Shown: piece after piece, positions 8,705 through 18,462 of the stretch | Position numbering within the stretch: the first letter of the stretch is position 1 | Layout of the letters: the number at the start of each line of letters is the position of its first letter | Position numbers and translations under genes: made by a program | Assembly: GCA_017524665.1 (NCBI GenBank) | Contig: JAFXVF010000004.1 | Span: 1 to 55,987, forward strand | Source: Clostridia bacterium | GTDB taxonomy: Bacteria; Bacillota; Clostridia; TANB77; CAG-508 | Direction: 5' to 3' | DNA length: 55,987 nucleotides | Notes under the pieces: model-generated | Database searches by the model: none | Seen by the model: the letters and a program-made list of their open reading frames with translations, nothing else | What the model was told of the DNA's origin: nothing

Positions 8705-8735
8705 AAAAGAACCACTTGCAAAGTGGTTCTTTTTA
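8705..8735 (+). terminator. Terminator of the FQDI-repeat gene
   Basis: A 13 bp perfect stem AAAAGAACCACTT/AAGTGGTTCTTTT with a 3 nt loop runs straight into a T run. Confidence 0.88.
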
Positions 8736-8802
8736 GTATACAATATGCTATATCGAATTTTTTTATGGGCACAAAAATGTGCCAGAAAGTGGAGGAATTT
8801 TT

Positions 8803-9816
8803 ATGTCAGTAAAAGTAGCTATTAATGGTTTTGGACGTATTGGACGTCTAGCATTTAGACAAATGTTTGGAGCAGAAGGATATGAGGTAGTTGCGATAAA
8901 CGACTTAACAAGCCCTAAAATGCTTGCACATCTATTAAAATACGATTCAGCACAAGGAAGATATGAAAAGGCAGATACAGTATTTGCTGGAGAAGATTCA
9001 ATAACAGTAGATGGAAAAGAAATAAAAATATATGCGAAAGCAGATGCAAATGAGCTTCCATGGGGAGAAATAGGAGTAGATGTTGTTCTAGAATGTACAG
9101 GATTCTATACATCAAAAGAAAAGTCTCAAGCACATATAAATGCAGGAGCAAAGAAGGTTGTTATATCAGCACCTGCAGGAAATGATTTACCAACAATAGT
9201 TTATGGAGTAAATGAAAATATTTTAACACCAGAAGATAAAATAATATCAGCTGCATCATGCACAACAAACTGCTTAGCACCAATGGCAAAGGCACTTAAT
9301 GAATATGCACCTATCCAATCAGGAATAATGTCAACAATACATGCATATACAGGAGATCAAATGCTTCTTGATGGACCACATAGAAAAGGTGATTTAAGAA
9401 GAGCAAGAGCTGCAGCTATTAATATAGTTCCTAACTCAACAGGAGCAGCTAAAGCAATTGGATTAGTTATACCAGAATTAAATGGAAAATTAATTGGATC
9501 AGCACAACGTGTACCAGTTCCAACAGGATCTACTACAATTTTAACAGCTGTTGTTAAAGGTGAGGACATTACTGTAGATAGCATAAATGCTGCAATGAAA
9601 GCTGCTTCAAATCAATCATATGGTTATACAGAAGAACCATTAGTATCTGGAGATATAATTGGTATAACATATGGTTCATTATTTGATGCAACACAAACAA
9701 TGGTACAAGATTTAGGAAACGGATTATATCAAGTTCAAGTTGTATCTTGGTATGATAACGAAAATTCATATACTAGCCAAATGGTAAGAACAATTAAGTA
9801 TTTTGCAGAAATCTAG
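8803..9816 (+). CDS. gapA: Glyceraldehyde-3-phosphate dehydrogenase
   Basis: This NAD-dependent glycolytic enzyme converts glyceraldehyde 3-phosphate to 1,3-bisphosphoglycerate. The 337 aa protein has the Rossmann motif [14 protein letters not shown] at residues 6-19 and the active site [10 protein letters not shown] with catalytic Cys153. The start at 8803 follows GGAGG; an in-frame ATG 24 nt earlier would overlap that site and is not used. It is the first gene of a gap-pgk-tpiA-gpmI cluster. A palindrome after its stop may tune expression of the rest. Confidence 0.95.
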   Translation: MSVKVAINGFGRIGRLAFRQMFGAEGYEVVAINDLTSPKMLAHLLKYDSAQGRYEKADTVFAGEDSITVDGKEIKIYAKADANELPWGEIGVDVVLECTGFYTSKEKSQAHINAGAKKVVISAPAGNDLPTIVYGVNENILTPEDKIISAASCTTNCLAPMAKALNEYAPIQSGIMSTIHAYTGDQMLLDGPHRKGDLRRARAAAINIVPNSTGAAKAIGLVIPELNGKLIGSAQRVPVPTGSTTILTAVVKGEDITVDSINAAMKAASNQSYGYTEEPLVSGDIIGITYGSLFDATQTMVQDLGNGLYQVQVVSWYDNENSYTSQMVRTIKYFAEI

Positions 9817-9833
9817 AACTTAATAAAGCTAGG

Positions 9834-9856
9834 GCGGGCATATGCCCGCTTGTTTT
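9834..9856 (+). terminator. Palindrome between gapA and pgk, possible attenuator
   Basis: GCGGGCATATGCCCGC is a perfect 16 bp palindrome followed by TTGTTTT. Its loop is minimal, so it is either a partial terminator or an RNA-stabilising hairpin within the glycolytic operon. Confidence 0.55.
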
Positions 9857-9905
9857 AAATTGTGAAAAATAATATGAATTTAAATGTAAGGAGGAACCAA
9901 AAAAA

Positions 9906-11090
9906 ATGAATAAAAAAACTGTTAGAGATATTGATGTAAAAGGAAAAAAAGTATTAGTTAGATGCGACTTTAATGTCCCACAAGATGAAACAGGAGCAAT
10001 AACTGATAACAGAAGAATAGTTGCAGCACTTCCAACAATTAGCTATCTTTTAGAAAACAATGCAAAAGTAATTCTATGTTCACATTTAGGAAGGCCAAAG
10101 GGAGAAGTGAATCCAAAGTATTCTTTAAGACCTGTAGCAGATGAACTTTCAAGATTACTTGGAAGAGAGGTAAAACTTGCAAATGACGTTGTAGGAGAGA
10201 GTGCAAGAAGCTTAGCAGCTAATTTACAAGAAGGAGAAATAGTACTTCTTGAAAATGTTAGATATGAAGCCGGAGAAGAAAAAAACGATGAAGAGCTATC
10301 AAAAGCACTTGCATCTTTAGCCGAAGTATATGTAAATGATGCATTTGGAACAGCACACAGGGCTCATAGCTCTACAACAGGTGTAGCAAGTTACTTACCA
10401 GCTGTTTCAGGATTCTTAATTGAAAAAGAATTAGAATTTTTAGGATCAAGTCTAGAGAACCCAGAAAGACCATTTGTGGCAATATTAGGTGGAGCAAAAG
10501 TATCTGATAAAATAGGCGTTATAGAAAAATTACTAGATAAAGTTGATACTCTTATTATTGGTGGAGGAATGGCATTTACATTTTTAAAATCTCAAGGACA
10601 CCAAATTGGAAAATCAATTTGCGAGGATGACAAACTTGATTTAGCTAGAGAATTATTAGCAAAAGCACAATCAAATGGTGTAAAGCTTTTATTACCAGTA
10701 GACACACATGTTGCAACAGATTACTCAAATGATGTAGAAGACAAATGGGTAGAATCAGTTGAAATTCCAGAAGGCTGGGAAGGACTAGACATAGGACCTG
10801 AATCAATTAAATTGTTTGAAGATGCCCTAAAAGGTGCAAAAACTGTTGTATGGAATGGGCCACTTGGAGTATGCGAATTTTCAAAATTTAAAACAGGAAC
10901 ATATGAAATAGCAAAAATACTTGCTAATCTTGATGCGACAACTATAATAGGCGGAGGAGATTCAGCAGCAGCTATTGAAAAGATGGGATTATCAGACAAA
11001 ATGACACATATTTCAACAGGAGGAGGAGCTTCATTAGAATTTCTAGAAGGAAAGAAGCTTCCAGGAATTGAGGCATTACAAGATAAATAA
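9906..11090 (+). CDS. pgk: Phosphoglycerate kinase
   Basis: This enzyme makes ATP from 1,3-bisphosphoglycerate. The 394 aa protein is the family's usual length, with the N-terminal [11 protein letters not shown], substrate-binding [22 protein letters not shown], and C-terminal nucleotide-binding [13 protein letters not shown] and [21 protein letters not shown] lies before the ATG, and 18 nt separate it from tpiA. It is in frame throughout. Confidence 0.96.
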   Translation: MNKKTVRDIDVKGKKVLVRCDFNVPQDETGAITDNRRIVAALPTISYLLENNAKVILCSHLGRPKGEVNPKYSLRPVADELSRLLGREVKLANDVVGESARSLAANLQEGEIVLLENVRYEAGEEKNDEELSKALASLAEVYVNDAFGTAHRAHSSTTGVASYLPAVSGFLIEKELEFLGSSLENPERPFVAILGGAKVSDKIGVIEKLLDKVDTLIIGGGMAFTFLKSQGHQIGKSICEDDKLDLARELLAKAQSNGVKLLLPVDTHVATDYSNDVEDKWVESVEIPEGWEGLDIGPESIKLFEDALKGAKTVVWNGPLGVCEFSKFKTGTYEIAKILANLDATTIIGGGDSAAAIEKMGLSDKMTHISTGGGASLEFLEGKKLPGIEALQDK

Positions 11091-11108
11091 AAATAAGGAG
11101 GAAATAAA

Positions 11109-11861
11109 ATGCGTAGAAAAGTAATTGCAGGAAACTGGAAAATGAATATGCTTCCAAATGAAGCTATAGAATTTGTTCAAAAATTAGAACCACTTGTAAA
11201 AGATACAAAAAATGAAGTGATTTTATGCGTACCATATACAGACCTTTTTTATACTCTAAACATGGCACAAGGTACAAACATAAAAATAGGTGCTCAAAAT
11301 ATGCACTATGAATCAAAAGGAGCTTTCACAGGAGAGGTATCAGCAGAAATGTTAAAGTGCATCGGAGTGGAATATGTAATAATAGGCCATTCAGAAAGAA
11401 GAGCGTATTTTGCAGAAACTGATGAAACAGTAAATAAAAAATTAAAATCAGCACTTAAAAATGAGCTAAAACCAATAGTATGTGTTGGAGAAAGCTTAGA
11501 ACAAAGAGAAAAAGGCGAGACAAAAGATATTATTACAAATCAAACAAGACTTGCATTAGAAGGACTTTCACCTGAAGAAGTAGAAAAGGTAATAATTGCA
11601 TATGAGCCAATATGGGCAATAGGAACTGGAAAAACTGCAACAGCAAATGATGCAGAAGAAAGCATACATGCAATAAGAGAAGAAATTAGCAAAATATATG
11701 GACAAGATACATCAGATAGAGTTATAATACAATACGGTGGAAGTGTAAAATCTTCTAATAGCCAAGAGCTTTTCTCAATGCCAGATATAGACGGAGGTCT
11801 AGTTGGTGGAGCAAGCTTAGATGCAAATGAATTTGCAAAAATTGTTAACTTTGAAAATTAG
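11109..11861 (+). CDS. tpiA: Triosephosphate isomerase
   Basis: It interconverts dihydroxyacetone phosphate and glyceraldehyde 3-phosphate. The 250 aa protein begins RRKVIAGNWKMN (substrate Asn and Lys). The electrophile His94 lies in IIGHSERR, the catalytic base Glu166 in AYEPIWAIGTGKT, and the phosphate loop is YGGSV...GGLVGGASL. AAGGAGG lies just upstream. It is the third gene in the glycolytic operon. Confidence 0.96.
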   Translation: MRRKVIAGNWKMNMLPNEAIEFVQKLEPLVKDTKNEVILCVPYTDLFYTLNMAQGTNIKIGAQNMHYESKGAFTGEVSAEMLKCIGVEYVIIGHSERRAYFAETDETVNKKLKSALKNELKPIVCVGESLEQREKGETKDIITNQTRLALEGLSPEEVEKVIIAYEPIWAIGTGKTATANDAEESIHAIREEISKIYGQDTSDRVIIQYGGSVKSSNSQELFSMPDIDGGLVGGASLDANEFAKIVNFEN

Positions 11862-11903
11862 AAAGGAGAAAAATCAGAAATTTTCTGATTTATAAACTTA
11901 AAA
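11862..11903 (+). promoter_or_regulatory. Hairpin between ribosome binding site and gpmI start
   Basis: AAAGGAG (11862-11868) lies 35 nt before the gpmI ATG, too far for normal initiation. A 10 bp perfect palindrome (AAATCAGAAA/TTTCTGATTT, 11871-11880 and 11882-11891) sits between them. Folding it would bring the site within about 14 nt of the ATG. This may control gpmI translation. No closer in-frame start with a good site was seen. Confidence 0.5.
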
Positions 11904-13439
11904 ATGGATAAAAAAACAACAATGCTAATGATAATTGACGGTTTTGGAATAAACCCTGAAACAAATGGTAATGCAGTTAAGTTGGCTAAAACACCAACAC
12001 TTGATAAACTTATGAAACAATGCCCAAATACTGTAATACATACAAGTGGACTAGATGTAGGCTTACCAGAAGGACAGATGGGAAATTCAGAAGTAGGACA
12101 CACAAATATAGGAGCTGGACGTATTGTATATCAAGAGCTAACAAGAATAACAAAATCAATAGAAGATGGCGATTTCTTTAGTATACCAGAATTTGTAACA
12201 GCAATTGAAAATTGCAAGAAAAATAAAACTAAGTTACACATAATGGGATTACTATCAGACGGTGGAGTACACAGCCATATTCGTCACCTATATGGTTTGT
12301 TAGAATTAGCTAAAAGAAAAGATTTTGAAGACGTATATGTACATTGCTTCCTAGATGGAAGAGACACTCCTCCAGCTTCAGGTGAAGGGTATATTACTGA
12401 ACTTGAAAAGAAGATGGCAGAAAAAGGTGTTGGCAAAATTGCAAGTATCATGGGCAGATTTTATGCAATGGACAGAGATAAAAGATGGGAAAGAGTTCAA
12501 AAAGCATATGATGCACTTGTAAATGGAGAAGGAGAAAAAAGTACTAGTGCTGTAAGTGCAATTGAAAGCTCATACCAAAAAGAAATATTTGATGAATTTG
12601 TTGTTCCAACTGTAATAACTGGAGCAGATGGAAATGCTATAGCAACTATAGCACAAAACGATTCTGTAATATTCTATAATTTTAGACCTGATAGAGCAAG
12701 AGAAATAACAAGAGCAATTGTTGATAACGAATTTAAAGAATTTGAAAAGAAATTGCTAAATGTTTATTATGTTTGCTTTACAAGTTACGATGAAACAATG
12801 CCAAATGTAAACATTGCATTCAAAAAAGCAGAAATCAAAAATACATTTGGAGAATATATAAGCAAAAATGGACTTACACAATTAAGGATAGCAGAAACTG
12901 AGAAGTATGCACATGTAACATTTTTCTTTAATGGTGGAGAGGAGAAACAATATAAAAATGAAGACAGAATTCTAATTCCTTCACCTAAAGTAGAAACATA
13001 TGATTTAAAACCAGAAATGAGTGCTATAGAAGTAACAGACAAAGTTGTAGAAGCAATTCTTTCTAAAAAATATGATAGTATAATTTTAAATTATGCAAAC
13101 TGTGACATGGTTGGTCACACTGGAAGCCTAGAAGCTGCGATTAAAGCAGTTGAAACTATTGATTCTTGTGTAGCACGTGTACTAGATGCAATAGAAAAAA
13201 CAAATGGAATACTATTAATAACAGCTGATCACGGAAATGCTGAACAGATGATAGACTATAAAACCGGTGAACCTCATACAGCACATACAACAAATGTGGT
13301 ACCGTTAATATTAGTAGGTATGGAAAATAAAGGTGTAAAAGAAGGACGCCTAGCAGATTTAGCGCCAACTATGTTAGAAGCTATGAACCTTGAGAAACCT
13401 GCAGAAATGACAGGAGAAAGCCTTTTGATTAATAATTAA
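11904..13439 (+). CDS. gpmI: 2,3-bisphosphoglycerate-independent phosphoglycerate mutase
   Basis: This manganese enzyme of the alkaline-phosphatase superfamily interconverts 3- and 2-phosphoglycerate. The 511 aa protein is full length. The N-terminus has metal-binding IIDGFGI and nucleophile Ser62 in [15 protein letters not shown]. The C-terminus has [12 protein letters not shown] and [11 protein letters not shown], completing both metal sites. It is the last gene of the glycolytic cluster; enolase is not adjacent. Its ribosome binding site is unusually far upstream, across a hairpin. Confidence 0.95.
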   Translation: MDKKTTMLMIIDGFGINPETNGNAVKLAKTPTLDKLMKQCPNTVIHTSGLDVGLPEGQMGNSEVGHTNIGAGRIVYQELTRITKSIEDGDFFSIPEFVTAIENCKKNKTKLHIMGLLSDGGVHSHIRHLYGLLELAKRKDFEDVYVHCFLDGRDTPPASGEGYITELEKKMAEKGVGKIASIMGRFYAMDRDKRWERVQKAYDALVNGEGEKSTSAVSAIESSYQKEIFDEFVVPTVITGADGNAIATIAQNDSVIFYNFRPDRAREITRAIVDNEFKEFEKKLLNVYYVCFTSYDETMPNVNIAFKKAEIKNTFGEYISKNGLTQLRIAETEKYAHVTFFFNGGEEKQYKNEDRILIPSPKVETYDLKPEMSAIEVTDKVVEAILSKKYDSIILNYANCDMVGHTGSLEAAIKAVETIDSCVARVLDAIEKTNGILLITADHGNAEQMIDYKTGEPHTAHTTNVVPLILVGMENKGVKEGRLADLAPTMLEAMNLEKPAEMTGESLLINN

Positions 13440-13451
13440 TAATTAGTATAA

Positions 13452-13486
13452 AAATAGTGGATAATTATTAATTATTCACTATTTAT
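13452..13486 (+). terminator. Hairpin terminator after gpmI
   Basis: A 16 nt stem (AAATAGTGGATAATTA/TAATTATTCACTATTT) with one mismatch and a one-base centre, followed by ATTTTA. It ends the glycolytic operon. Confidence 0.6.
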
Positions 13487-13507
13487 TTTATGGAGGGAGA
13501 ATATAAG

Positions 13508-14167
13508 GTGAAAGAGACACCTCATATGCGAAAATTATATATAGACATACAAAGCCAGTTATTTTATATGATACCTGAAAGCTTTGAAAAAATATATGTA
13601 TATGCAGCAATTATGGACCAAGTTCATGGAATGCCAATTGGAGAGATGTTTTTCTATTACTTACCTAAGGGTATATTAAAGAAAAAACCAGTAAATGTTT
13701 ATGAAATTCCAAACAAATTTAACATTGAAGAAGATGTCTATTCAAAAATGATTAACAAGCTTTATGAATATATAAAAGAGCTTAGACAAGAGGCAATTGC
13801 TAGTGGACAAAAGCCATGGACAAACATTACTATTTCAATAGAAGACTTTAAGTTTTATATTGAATATAATTATGATGACTTAACACAATCACCATATTCA
13901 AACTATGAAAGACATATAATATGGAGATACAAATATCTACAAACGGATATTAATAGTTATAATAAAAAGGAAAGACAGTTATTATATAAATATTTGAGTG
14001 AGGAAAAAGAAGAAAGAAAGGATGTCCATCAGGAAAATATTTATGCAAATAAAAAGAAAAAAGTAATAGCATTTGATACAAATAAAGAAGCCCGTGAAGC
14101 GGAAATTGAAGCAGAAAAAATAGAAAATGAAATGCAAGTAAATCAAATTTTAGATGTAAAAAAATAA
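13508..14167 (+). CDS. YezG/DUF600-like protein with charged C-terminal extension
   Basis: The GTG at 13508 is chosen because GGAGGGAG lies 8 nt upstream; the ATG at 13490 would overlap that site. The 219 aa protein contains MIPESFEKIYVYAAIMD and EMFFYYLPKG, then WTNITISIED and a Tyr-rich segment. This pattern is like the YezG/DUF600 family, whose known members are immunity proteins for LXG polymorphic toxins. About 60 C-terminal residues are Lys/Glu-rich and predicted helical. No toxin gene is adjacent, so the immunity role is only an analogy. The gene precedes the DUF368 gene by 25 nt and may be co-transcribed. Confidence 0.6.
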   Translation: MKETPHMRKLYIDIQSQLFYMIPESFEKIYVYAAIMDQVHGMPIGEMFFYYLPKGILKKKPVNVYEIPNKFNIEEDVYSKMINKLYEYIKELRQEAIASGQKPWTNITISIEDFKFYIEYNYDDLTQSPYSNYERHIIWRYKYLQTDINSYNKKERQLLYKYLSEEKEERKDVHQENIYANKKKKVIAFDTNKEAREAEIEAEKIENEMQVNQILDVKK

Positions 14168-14192
14168 CATATGATAACAAAAAGGAGTAAAA

Positions 14193-15086
14193 ATGGAATA
14201 TTTAATAAATGGAATTAGAGGTTTTTTTATGGCACTTGCAGATAGCGTGCCAGGAGTATCAGGAGGAACAATTGCGTTTATTTTAGGCTTTTATGATAAA
14301 TTTATTGGTTCATTAAATGGATTAGTATATGGAACAAAACAGGAAAAGAAAGAAGCGGTATTCTTCTTAATAAAAATTGGAATTGGTTGGGCTATAGGAA
14401 TGGCGCTTGCAGCACTAGCACTTGGTAACTTGTTTCAAACTCATATATACGAGGTTAGTTCACTGTTTATAGGATTTGTTATACTTGCAATTCCGCTTAT
14501 AATAAAGGCAGAAAAAAATTCTATAAAAGGACACTATATAAATATTATTTTCACAATAGTTGGAATAGCTATTGTTGCCCTTATTACATATTTTAATCCA
14601 ATCGCTGGAGAAGAAAATGCAGTAAATATTGCAGAACTAAACATAGGGTTGGGATTTTATATATTTGTAGCAGCAATGGTGGCAATTTCAGCGATGGTTT
14701 TACCTGGAATTTCAGGGTCAACATTATTACTAATATTTGGATTATACATACCTGTTATGTCAGCAATAAAAGATATATTGCACTTTAACTTTAGCTCACT
14801 GCCTGCAATTCTAATATTTGGGTTAGGACTAGTTGCAGGGGTAATCTTAGTAATAAAACTTATCAAAATTGCACTTGAAAAGTATAGAAGCCAAACTATT
14901 TATTTAATAATTGGGCTTATGATAGGTTCTTTATATGCGATAGTTATGGGGCCTACAACTTTAAGTGTACCAAAAGAGCCACTAAGTTTTGGAACATTTA
15001 GTATTATATTTTTCATAATTGGTGGTGCAACAATATTAGGCCTAGAAAAAGCAAAAGATGTTTTGGAGAAAAAGCAAAGTAATTAG
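14193..15086 (+). CDS. DUF368 membrane protein, PopT-type undecaprenyl-phosphate transporter
   Basis: This 297 aa polytopic membrane protein has about eight to nine helices. It carries the family signature ADSVPGVSGGTIAFILGFYD near residues 17-36 and a second related SAMVLPGISGSTLLLIFGLY at the start of the second half, showing an internal repeat. DUF368 proteins (PopT) have been reported to return undecaprenyl phosphate across the membrane for reuse in wall polymer synthesis. AAAGGAG precedes the ATG, and a strong terminator follows. Confidence 0.88.
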   Translation: MEYLINGIRGFFMALADSVPGVSGGTIAFILGFYDKFIGSLNGLVYGTKQEKKEAVFFLIKIGIGWAIGMALAALALGNLFQTHIYEVSSLFIGFVILAIPLIIKAEKNSIKGHYINIIFTIVGIAIVALITYFNPIAGEENAVNIAELNIGLGFYIFVAAMVAISAMVLPGISGSTLLLIFGLYIPVMSAIKDILHFNFSSLPAILIFGLGLVAGVILVIKLIKIALEKYRSQTIYLIIGLMIGSLYAIVMGPTTLSVPKEPLSFGTFSIIFFIIGGATILGLEKAKDVLEKKQSN

Positions 15087-15101
15087 CAAATATATTTTAT
15101 T

Positions 15102-15133
15102 AAACAGTAGAAATATAATTCTACTGTTTTTTT
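15102..15133 (+). terminator. Terminator of the DUF368 gene
   Basis: An 11 bp stem AAACAGTAGAA/TTCTACTGTTT with a 6 nt loop and a long T run. Confidence 0.85.
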
Positions 15134-15179
15134 ATGTCATAAAATGACATTTTGCAAGTAAAATGATATCCGCTCTTTT

Positions 15180-15208
15180 TTGATTTTATTAACATAATAT
15201 GGTATAAT
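15180..15208 (+). promoter_or_regulatory. Promoter of GC-rich cassette 1
   Basis: TTGATT (15180-15185), a 17 nt spacer and TATAAT (15203-15208). The palindrome TGCGCAATGCGCA (15220-15232) follows, just before the ribosome binding site. Confidence 0.65.
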
Positions 15209-15253
15209 ATAAATAATCCTGCGCAATGCGCAAAAAACAAGGAGGGACATCAA

Positions 15254-15445
15254 ATGTCACAGCAGCGCGGAAAACTTGCACAGTTCGCCATGGATTTTTC
15301 ACGGTTCGTGAAATGGGCCATTCGGGTGGCTATCGCGGTCGTGATCATTATCCTCATTGGCAGCTTCCTTGCTTACATGTATAGGGATGCGGTCCCTGCG
15401 ATGTACGCGTGGTATGCGAGCCTGTGGACGAAAATTTTCTCGTGA
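15254..15445 (+). CDS. GC-rich orphan small membrane protein (cassette 1), 63 aa
   Basis: Not recognised. It has AAGGAGGG before the ATG, its own promoter and its own terminator, so it is a complete expression unit. The protein has one membrane helix (about residues 26-46) between a basic N-terminus and an aromatic C-terminus. Its base composition is strikingly unlike its neighbours: codons such as GCG, GTC, CTG, ACG and CGC dominate. It contains two in-frame CGG codons (15299-15301 and 15326-15328). Nowhere else in the window does CGG sit inside an intact ORF except cassette 2. If CGG always shifted +1 here, translation would end at a TGA two codons after the first site. It looks horizontally acquired. 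Confidence 0.65.
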   Translation: MSQQRGKLAQFAMDFSRFVKWAIRVAIAVVIIILIGSFLAYMYRDAVPAMYAWYASLWTKIFS

Positions 15446-15456
15446 ACTATGCAGAG

Positions 15457-15487
15457 CAGAGGGCGAGTTCCCTCTGTCTCTTTTTTT
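15457..15487 (+). terminator. Terminator of GC-rich cassette 1
   Basis: Stem CAGAGGG/CCCTCTG with loop CGAGTT, then TCTCTTTTTTT. Confidence 0.88.
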
Positions 15488-15498
15488 CTGCAAAACTA

Positions 15499-15527
15499 TT
15501 GCAAAACATACATAACTATGTTATAAT
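15499..15527 (+). promoter_or_regulatory. Promoter of rpsB-tsf
   Basis: TTGCAA (15499-15504), a 17 nt spacer and TATAAT (15522-15527). Confidence 0.75.
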
Positions 15528-15534
15528 ATTTTTC

Positions 15535-15636
15535 GTTAAATCGCACGCACAGTTAGTTTTTACCAGTGCCTATAAAGGTTAGTAAAAATGAATGAAACTA
15601 TGCGGAGGAAACAAAACTAAAAGGAGGAATTTAAAA
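15535..15636 (+). promoter_or_regulatory. rpsB 5' leader, possible S2 autoregulatory RNA
   Basis: About 100 nt of untranslated leader lie between the promoter and the rpsB ATG. It contains imperfect complementary stretches (GTTAGTTTTTACC with GGTTAGTAAAAATGAATG) and GCGGAGG near 15602. Ribosomal protein S2 often represses its own mRNA through such a leader. The structure here is only inferred from pairing. Confidence 0.35.
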
Positions 15637-16431
15637 ATGGCAGTAGTAGCAATGAAACAACTACTTGAAGCAGGTGTTCATTTTGGACATCAAACAAGAA
15701 GATGGGATCCTAGAATGGCTGAGTATATTTTTCAAGCTAGAAACGGAATCCACATCATCGACTTACAAAAGACATCAAAAAAATTAGATGAGGCTTATGC
15801 TTTTGTTAAAGAGCAAGCTGAAGAAGGAAAAGATGTTCTTTTTGTAGGAACAAAAAAACAAGCACAAGAGTGCATGAAAGATGCAGCAATCAGATGCAAC
15901 ATGTTCTATGTTGATCAAAGATGGCTAGGAGGAATGTTAACAAACTTTGAAACAATTCGTTCAAGAGTTAACAGACTAAAAGAGCTTGAAACAATGGAAC
16001 AAGATGGAACATTTGATGTATTACCTAAAAAGGAAGTTGCAAAACTTAAGAAAGAAATGAGCAAACTTGAAACAAACCTTGGTGGAATTAAAAATATGGA
16101 AAGATTACCAGGTGCATTGTTCATAGTAGACCCAAAGAAAGAAAGAATAGCTATATTAGAAGCTAAAAAATTAAACATTCCTACAGTTGGATTAATAGAC
16201 ACAAACTGCAATCCAAATGATGTTGATTATCCAATACCAGGAAATGATGACGCTATAAGAGCTGTAAAGCTTATAGCTGATACTATGGCAAATGCAGTAA
16301 TTGAAGGAAGACAAGGAGAAGCAGTTGAAATGCCAGCTGATGAAGCTGAAGAAGTTGAAGCAACTGAAACAGTTGAAGAAGTAGCTGAGCCTACAGACAT
16401 GGAAGAAGTTGCAGAAACTGTAGAAGAGTAA
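15637..16431 (+). CDS. rpsB: 30S ribosomal protein S2
   Basis: S2 is a small-subunit protein needed for S1 binding and initiation. The start at 15637 follows AAAAGGAGGAAT. The 264 aa protein has the family motifs [28 protein letters not shown] and [10 protein letters not shown], then GALFIVDP and [10 protein letters not shown]. The C-terminus has an unusually acidic tail of about 35 residues (Glu/Ala/Thr/Val), seen in some Clostridia. It is followed 18 nt later by tsf, the standard pairing. Confidence 0.96.
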   Translation: MAVVAMKQLLEAGVHFGHQTRRWDPRMAEYIFQARNGIHIIDLQKTSKKLDEAYAFVKEQAEEGKDVLFVGTKKQAQECMKDAAIRCNMFYVDQRWLGGMLTNFETIRSRVNRLKELETMEQDGTFDVLPKKEVAKLKKEMSKLETNLGGIKNMERLPGALFIVDPKKERIAILEAKKLNIPTVGLIDTNCNPNDVDYPIPGNDDAIRAVKLIADTMANAVIEGRQGEAVEMPADEAEEVEATETVEEVAEPTDMEEVAETVEE

Positions 16432-16449
16432 TTAAGGAGGAATTTGATT

Positions 16450-17328
16450 ATGATTACAGCAGAATTAGTTAAAGATTTAAGAGAAAAAACTGGAGCAGGC
16501 ATGATGGACTGCAAGAAAGTTTTAACAGAAACTGATGGAGATATGGATAAAGCAATTGAACTTTTACGTGAAAGAGGAATTGCAAAAGCAGCAAAAAAAT
16601 CAGATAGAATAGCAGCAGAAGGATTAGTTGCAGCATATGTTACAGCAGATAAAAAGGTTGGAGCATTAGTAGAAGTTAATGCTGAAACAGACTTCGTTGC
16701 AAAAAATGCAGATTTTAGAAGCTTTGTAGCAGATGTAGTAGAGCAAGTAGCAGAAAAGAACCCTGCAAACTTAGATGAACTTTTATCACAAGAATCTATC
16801 AAAGTTGCTGGGAAAACTGTAAAAGATGTTTTAACAGATAAAATTGCAACAATTGGTGAGAATATGTCAATTAGAAGATTTGTTAGATTTGAAAGCAATG
16901 GTCTAGTAGAAAGCTATATTCATGGAGATGGAAAAATAGGTGTTCTAGTAGAATTAGGAAAAGGTGAAAGCGAAGTTGCAAAAGATGTATGTATGCAAGT
17001 TGCAGCAGCAAGACCTGAATACTTAAATCGTACAGCTGTACCACAAGAAGAAGTTGCTAAAGAAATGGAAATTTTAAAAGCACAAGCTATGAATGAAGGA
17101 AAACCTGCAGAAATAGCTGAAAAAATGGTATTAGGTAGAATAGGAAAATTCTATGGAGAAATATGCTTATTAGAGCAACCATTCGTAAAGAATCCAGATC
17201 AAAAAGTTCAAGACATGGTTTCTTCAAAAGGAGCAGAGGTAGAAAGATTTGCTAGATTTGAAAAAGGCGAAGGACTTGAAAAAAGAGAAGAAAACTTTGC
17301 TGAAGAAGTAATGAAACAAATAAAATAA
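16450..17328 (+). CDS. tsf: Elongation factor Ts
   Basis: EF-Ts exchanges GDP for GTP on EF-Tu. The ATG at 16450 follows AAGGAGGAATTTG. The 292 aa protein starts with a UBA-like domain, LVKDLREKTGAGMMDCKK, then has the EF-Tu contact motif ETDFVAKN at about residues 79-86. The core domain includes VGVLVELG-type repeats. A clear terminator follows. Confidence 0.96.
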   Translation: MITAELVKDLREKTGAGMMDCKKVLTETDGDMDKAIELLRERGIAKAAKKSDRIAAEGLVAAYVTADKKVGALVEVNAETDFVAKNADFRSFVADVVEQVAEKNPANLDELLSQESIKVAGKTVKDVLTDKIATIGENMSIRRFVRFESNGLVESYIHGDGKIGVLVELGKGESEVAKDVCMQVAAARPEYLNRTAVPQEEVAKEMEILKAQAMNEGKPAEIAEKMVLGRIGKFYGEICLLEQPFVKNPDQKVQDMVSSKGAEVERFARFEKGEGLEKREENFAEEVMKQIK

Positions 17329-17336
17329 TAAATGAA

Positions 17337-17365
17337 GAAGTAAGGAAAACCTTACTTCTTTTTTT
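17337..17365 (+). terminator. Terminator of rpsB-tsf
   Basis: A 9 bp stem GAAGTAAGG/CCTTACTTC with an AAAA loop and a T run. Confidence 0.9.
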
Positions 17366-17368
17366 GCA

Positions 17369-17397
17369 TTGACAAAATAAAATGTTATAATTATAAT
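17369..17397 (+). promoter_or_regulatory. Consensus promoter of prepilin-like gene 1
   Basis: Perfect TTGACA (17369-17374), a 17 nt spacer and TATAAT (17392-17397). This is one of the best promoters in the window. Confidence 0.85.
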
Positions 17398-17430
17398 TTA
17401 TTTACAAACAATACAAAGGAGGAATAACAA

Positions 17431-18453
17431 ATGAATAGCAAAGGACAAAGGGGCATAACTTTAGCTGCATTAGTAGTAACTGTTGTAATATTATTAATTT
17501 TATCTACTGTAGCTATATCTATTGCAGTTAATGGAGATGGACTATTTAACAAAGCCGATAACACTGTTCAACAATATAATAACAAAGTAGCATCAGAAGA
17601 AGATGTAATAAACAAAGCGTGGAGTAGAGCAGTTGGAATCAAGGTAAACCATAATGGAACAGAAGTAGATATTTCATCAATTTCTGCATCAGAGATTGCA
17701 AATTATTATGGAGATACTGTAACAAACTATACTACAGGAGGAACATACCAGTTATTTTATGTGGATAATGATGGTTATTTTGGAGACATAGGAAGAATAT
17801 ATATACAAAATACAGGCTATTATATTGGCAGTATGAGCGATTCTATTGCTGGAATGATAAATCCAGTAAATCATTTTGAGGTAACAGGAATTTACAATAC
17901 TAATTCGCTAATTTATAAATTAAATCCAGCGTGGGCCCAAGAAGTTGGAACAAGTTTAACTACAATGTCAGAAAATAATATAATGGGCAAATTAAAAGGA
18001 ATAGCATTTCTATGTAATACTGAAAACTGGAATCCAATGTATGTTAGGCCACAGGATCAAGCAAAAGGTGTATGGGCAATAGGAGGCATTCCTGTTGAAA
18101 TGTATTGTTTATCATATAATGCAAAAGTTAAACCGGATGTAAGTTTTTCTACAGAAGTTTTTTCAATGAATGACACTCCAGTTGGATATGCATTTAAACC
18201 GGCTATTACAGACCCTTACTATTCATCAGTCAATGGATACTCTGTTAAATCATATTCCACTTATACTACAGTTGCAGATGATATGTATGTAAACAATTCT
18301 AATGACAATTATATATGGATGGCTTCACCTAATTATAATTACCAATATATATGTGCACTCGAAAAACACCGTATTGGATATGAAGCTGTTGGTGGATATG
18401 GATGGGCTAGACCTGTAGTTTCAATTCCAGCAGATTATAGAATAGAAAAATAA
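17431..18453 (+). CDS. Prepilin-like secreted protein 1 (RGITL N-terminus)
   Basis: This 340 aa protein begins with a type IV prepilin-like segment: basic MNSKGQRG, then ITLAALVVTVVILLILST and an amphipathic region. Processing by a prepilin peptidase after the Gly at residue 8 is inferred. The C-terminal domain is Tyr/Asn-rich, with repeated NY and GY pairs, and is unknown. Three more genes in the window (28982, 30637, 35570) share this N-terminal module but have different C-termini. Transcription from a consensus promoter suggests high expression. It might be a pseudopilin or a cell-surface protein. The substrate or partner is not known. Confidence 0.75.
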   Translation: MNSKGQRGITLAALVVTVVILLILSTVAISIAVNGDGLFNKADNTVQQYNNKVASEEDVINKAWSRAVGIKVNHNGTEVDISSISASEIANYYGDTVTNYTTGGTYQLFYVDNDGYFGDIGRIYIQNTGYYIGSMSDSIAGMINPVNHFEVTGIYNTNSLIYKLNPAWAQEVGTSLTTMSENNIMGKLKGIAFLCNTENWNPMYVRPQDQAKGVWAIGGIPVEMYCLSYNAKVKPDVSFSTEVFSMNDTPVGYAFKPAITDPYYSSVNGYSVKSYSTYTTVADDMYVNNSNDNYIWMASPNYNYQYICALEKHRIGYEAVGGYGWARPVVSIPADYRIEK

Positions 18454-18462
18454 TTATACACA

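Noticed and set aside
15254..15445. Cassette 1 as contamination or a cloning-vector fragment
   Set aside because: It has an AT-rich host-style promoter and sits cleanly between host genes, so acquisition is more likely than an artefact; read coverage could not be checked.
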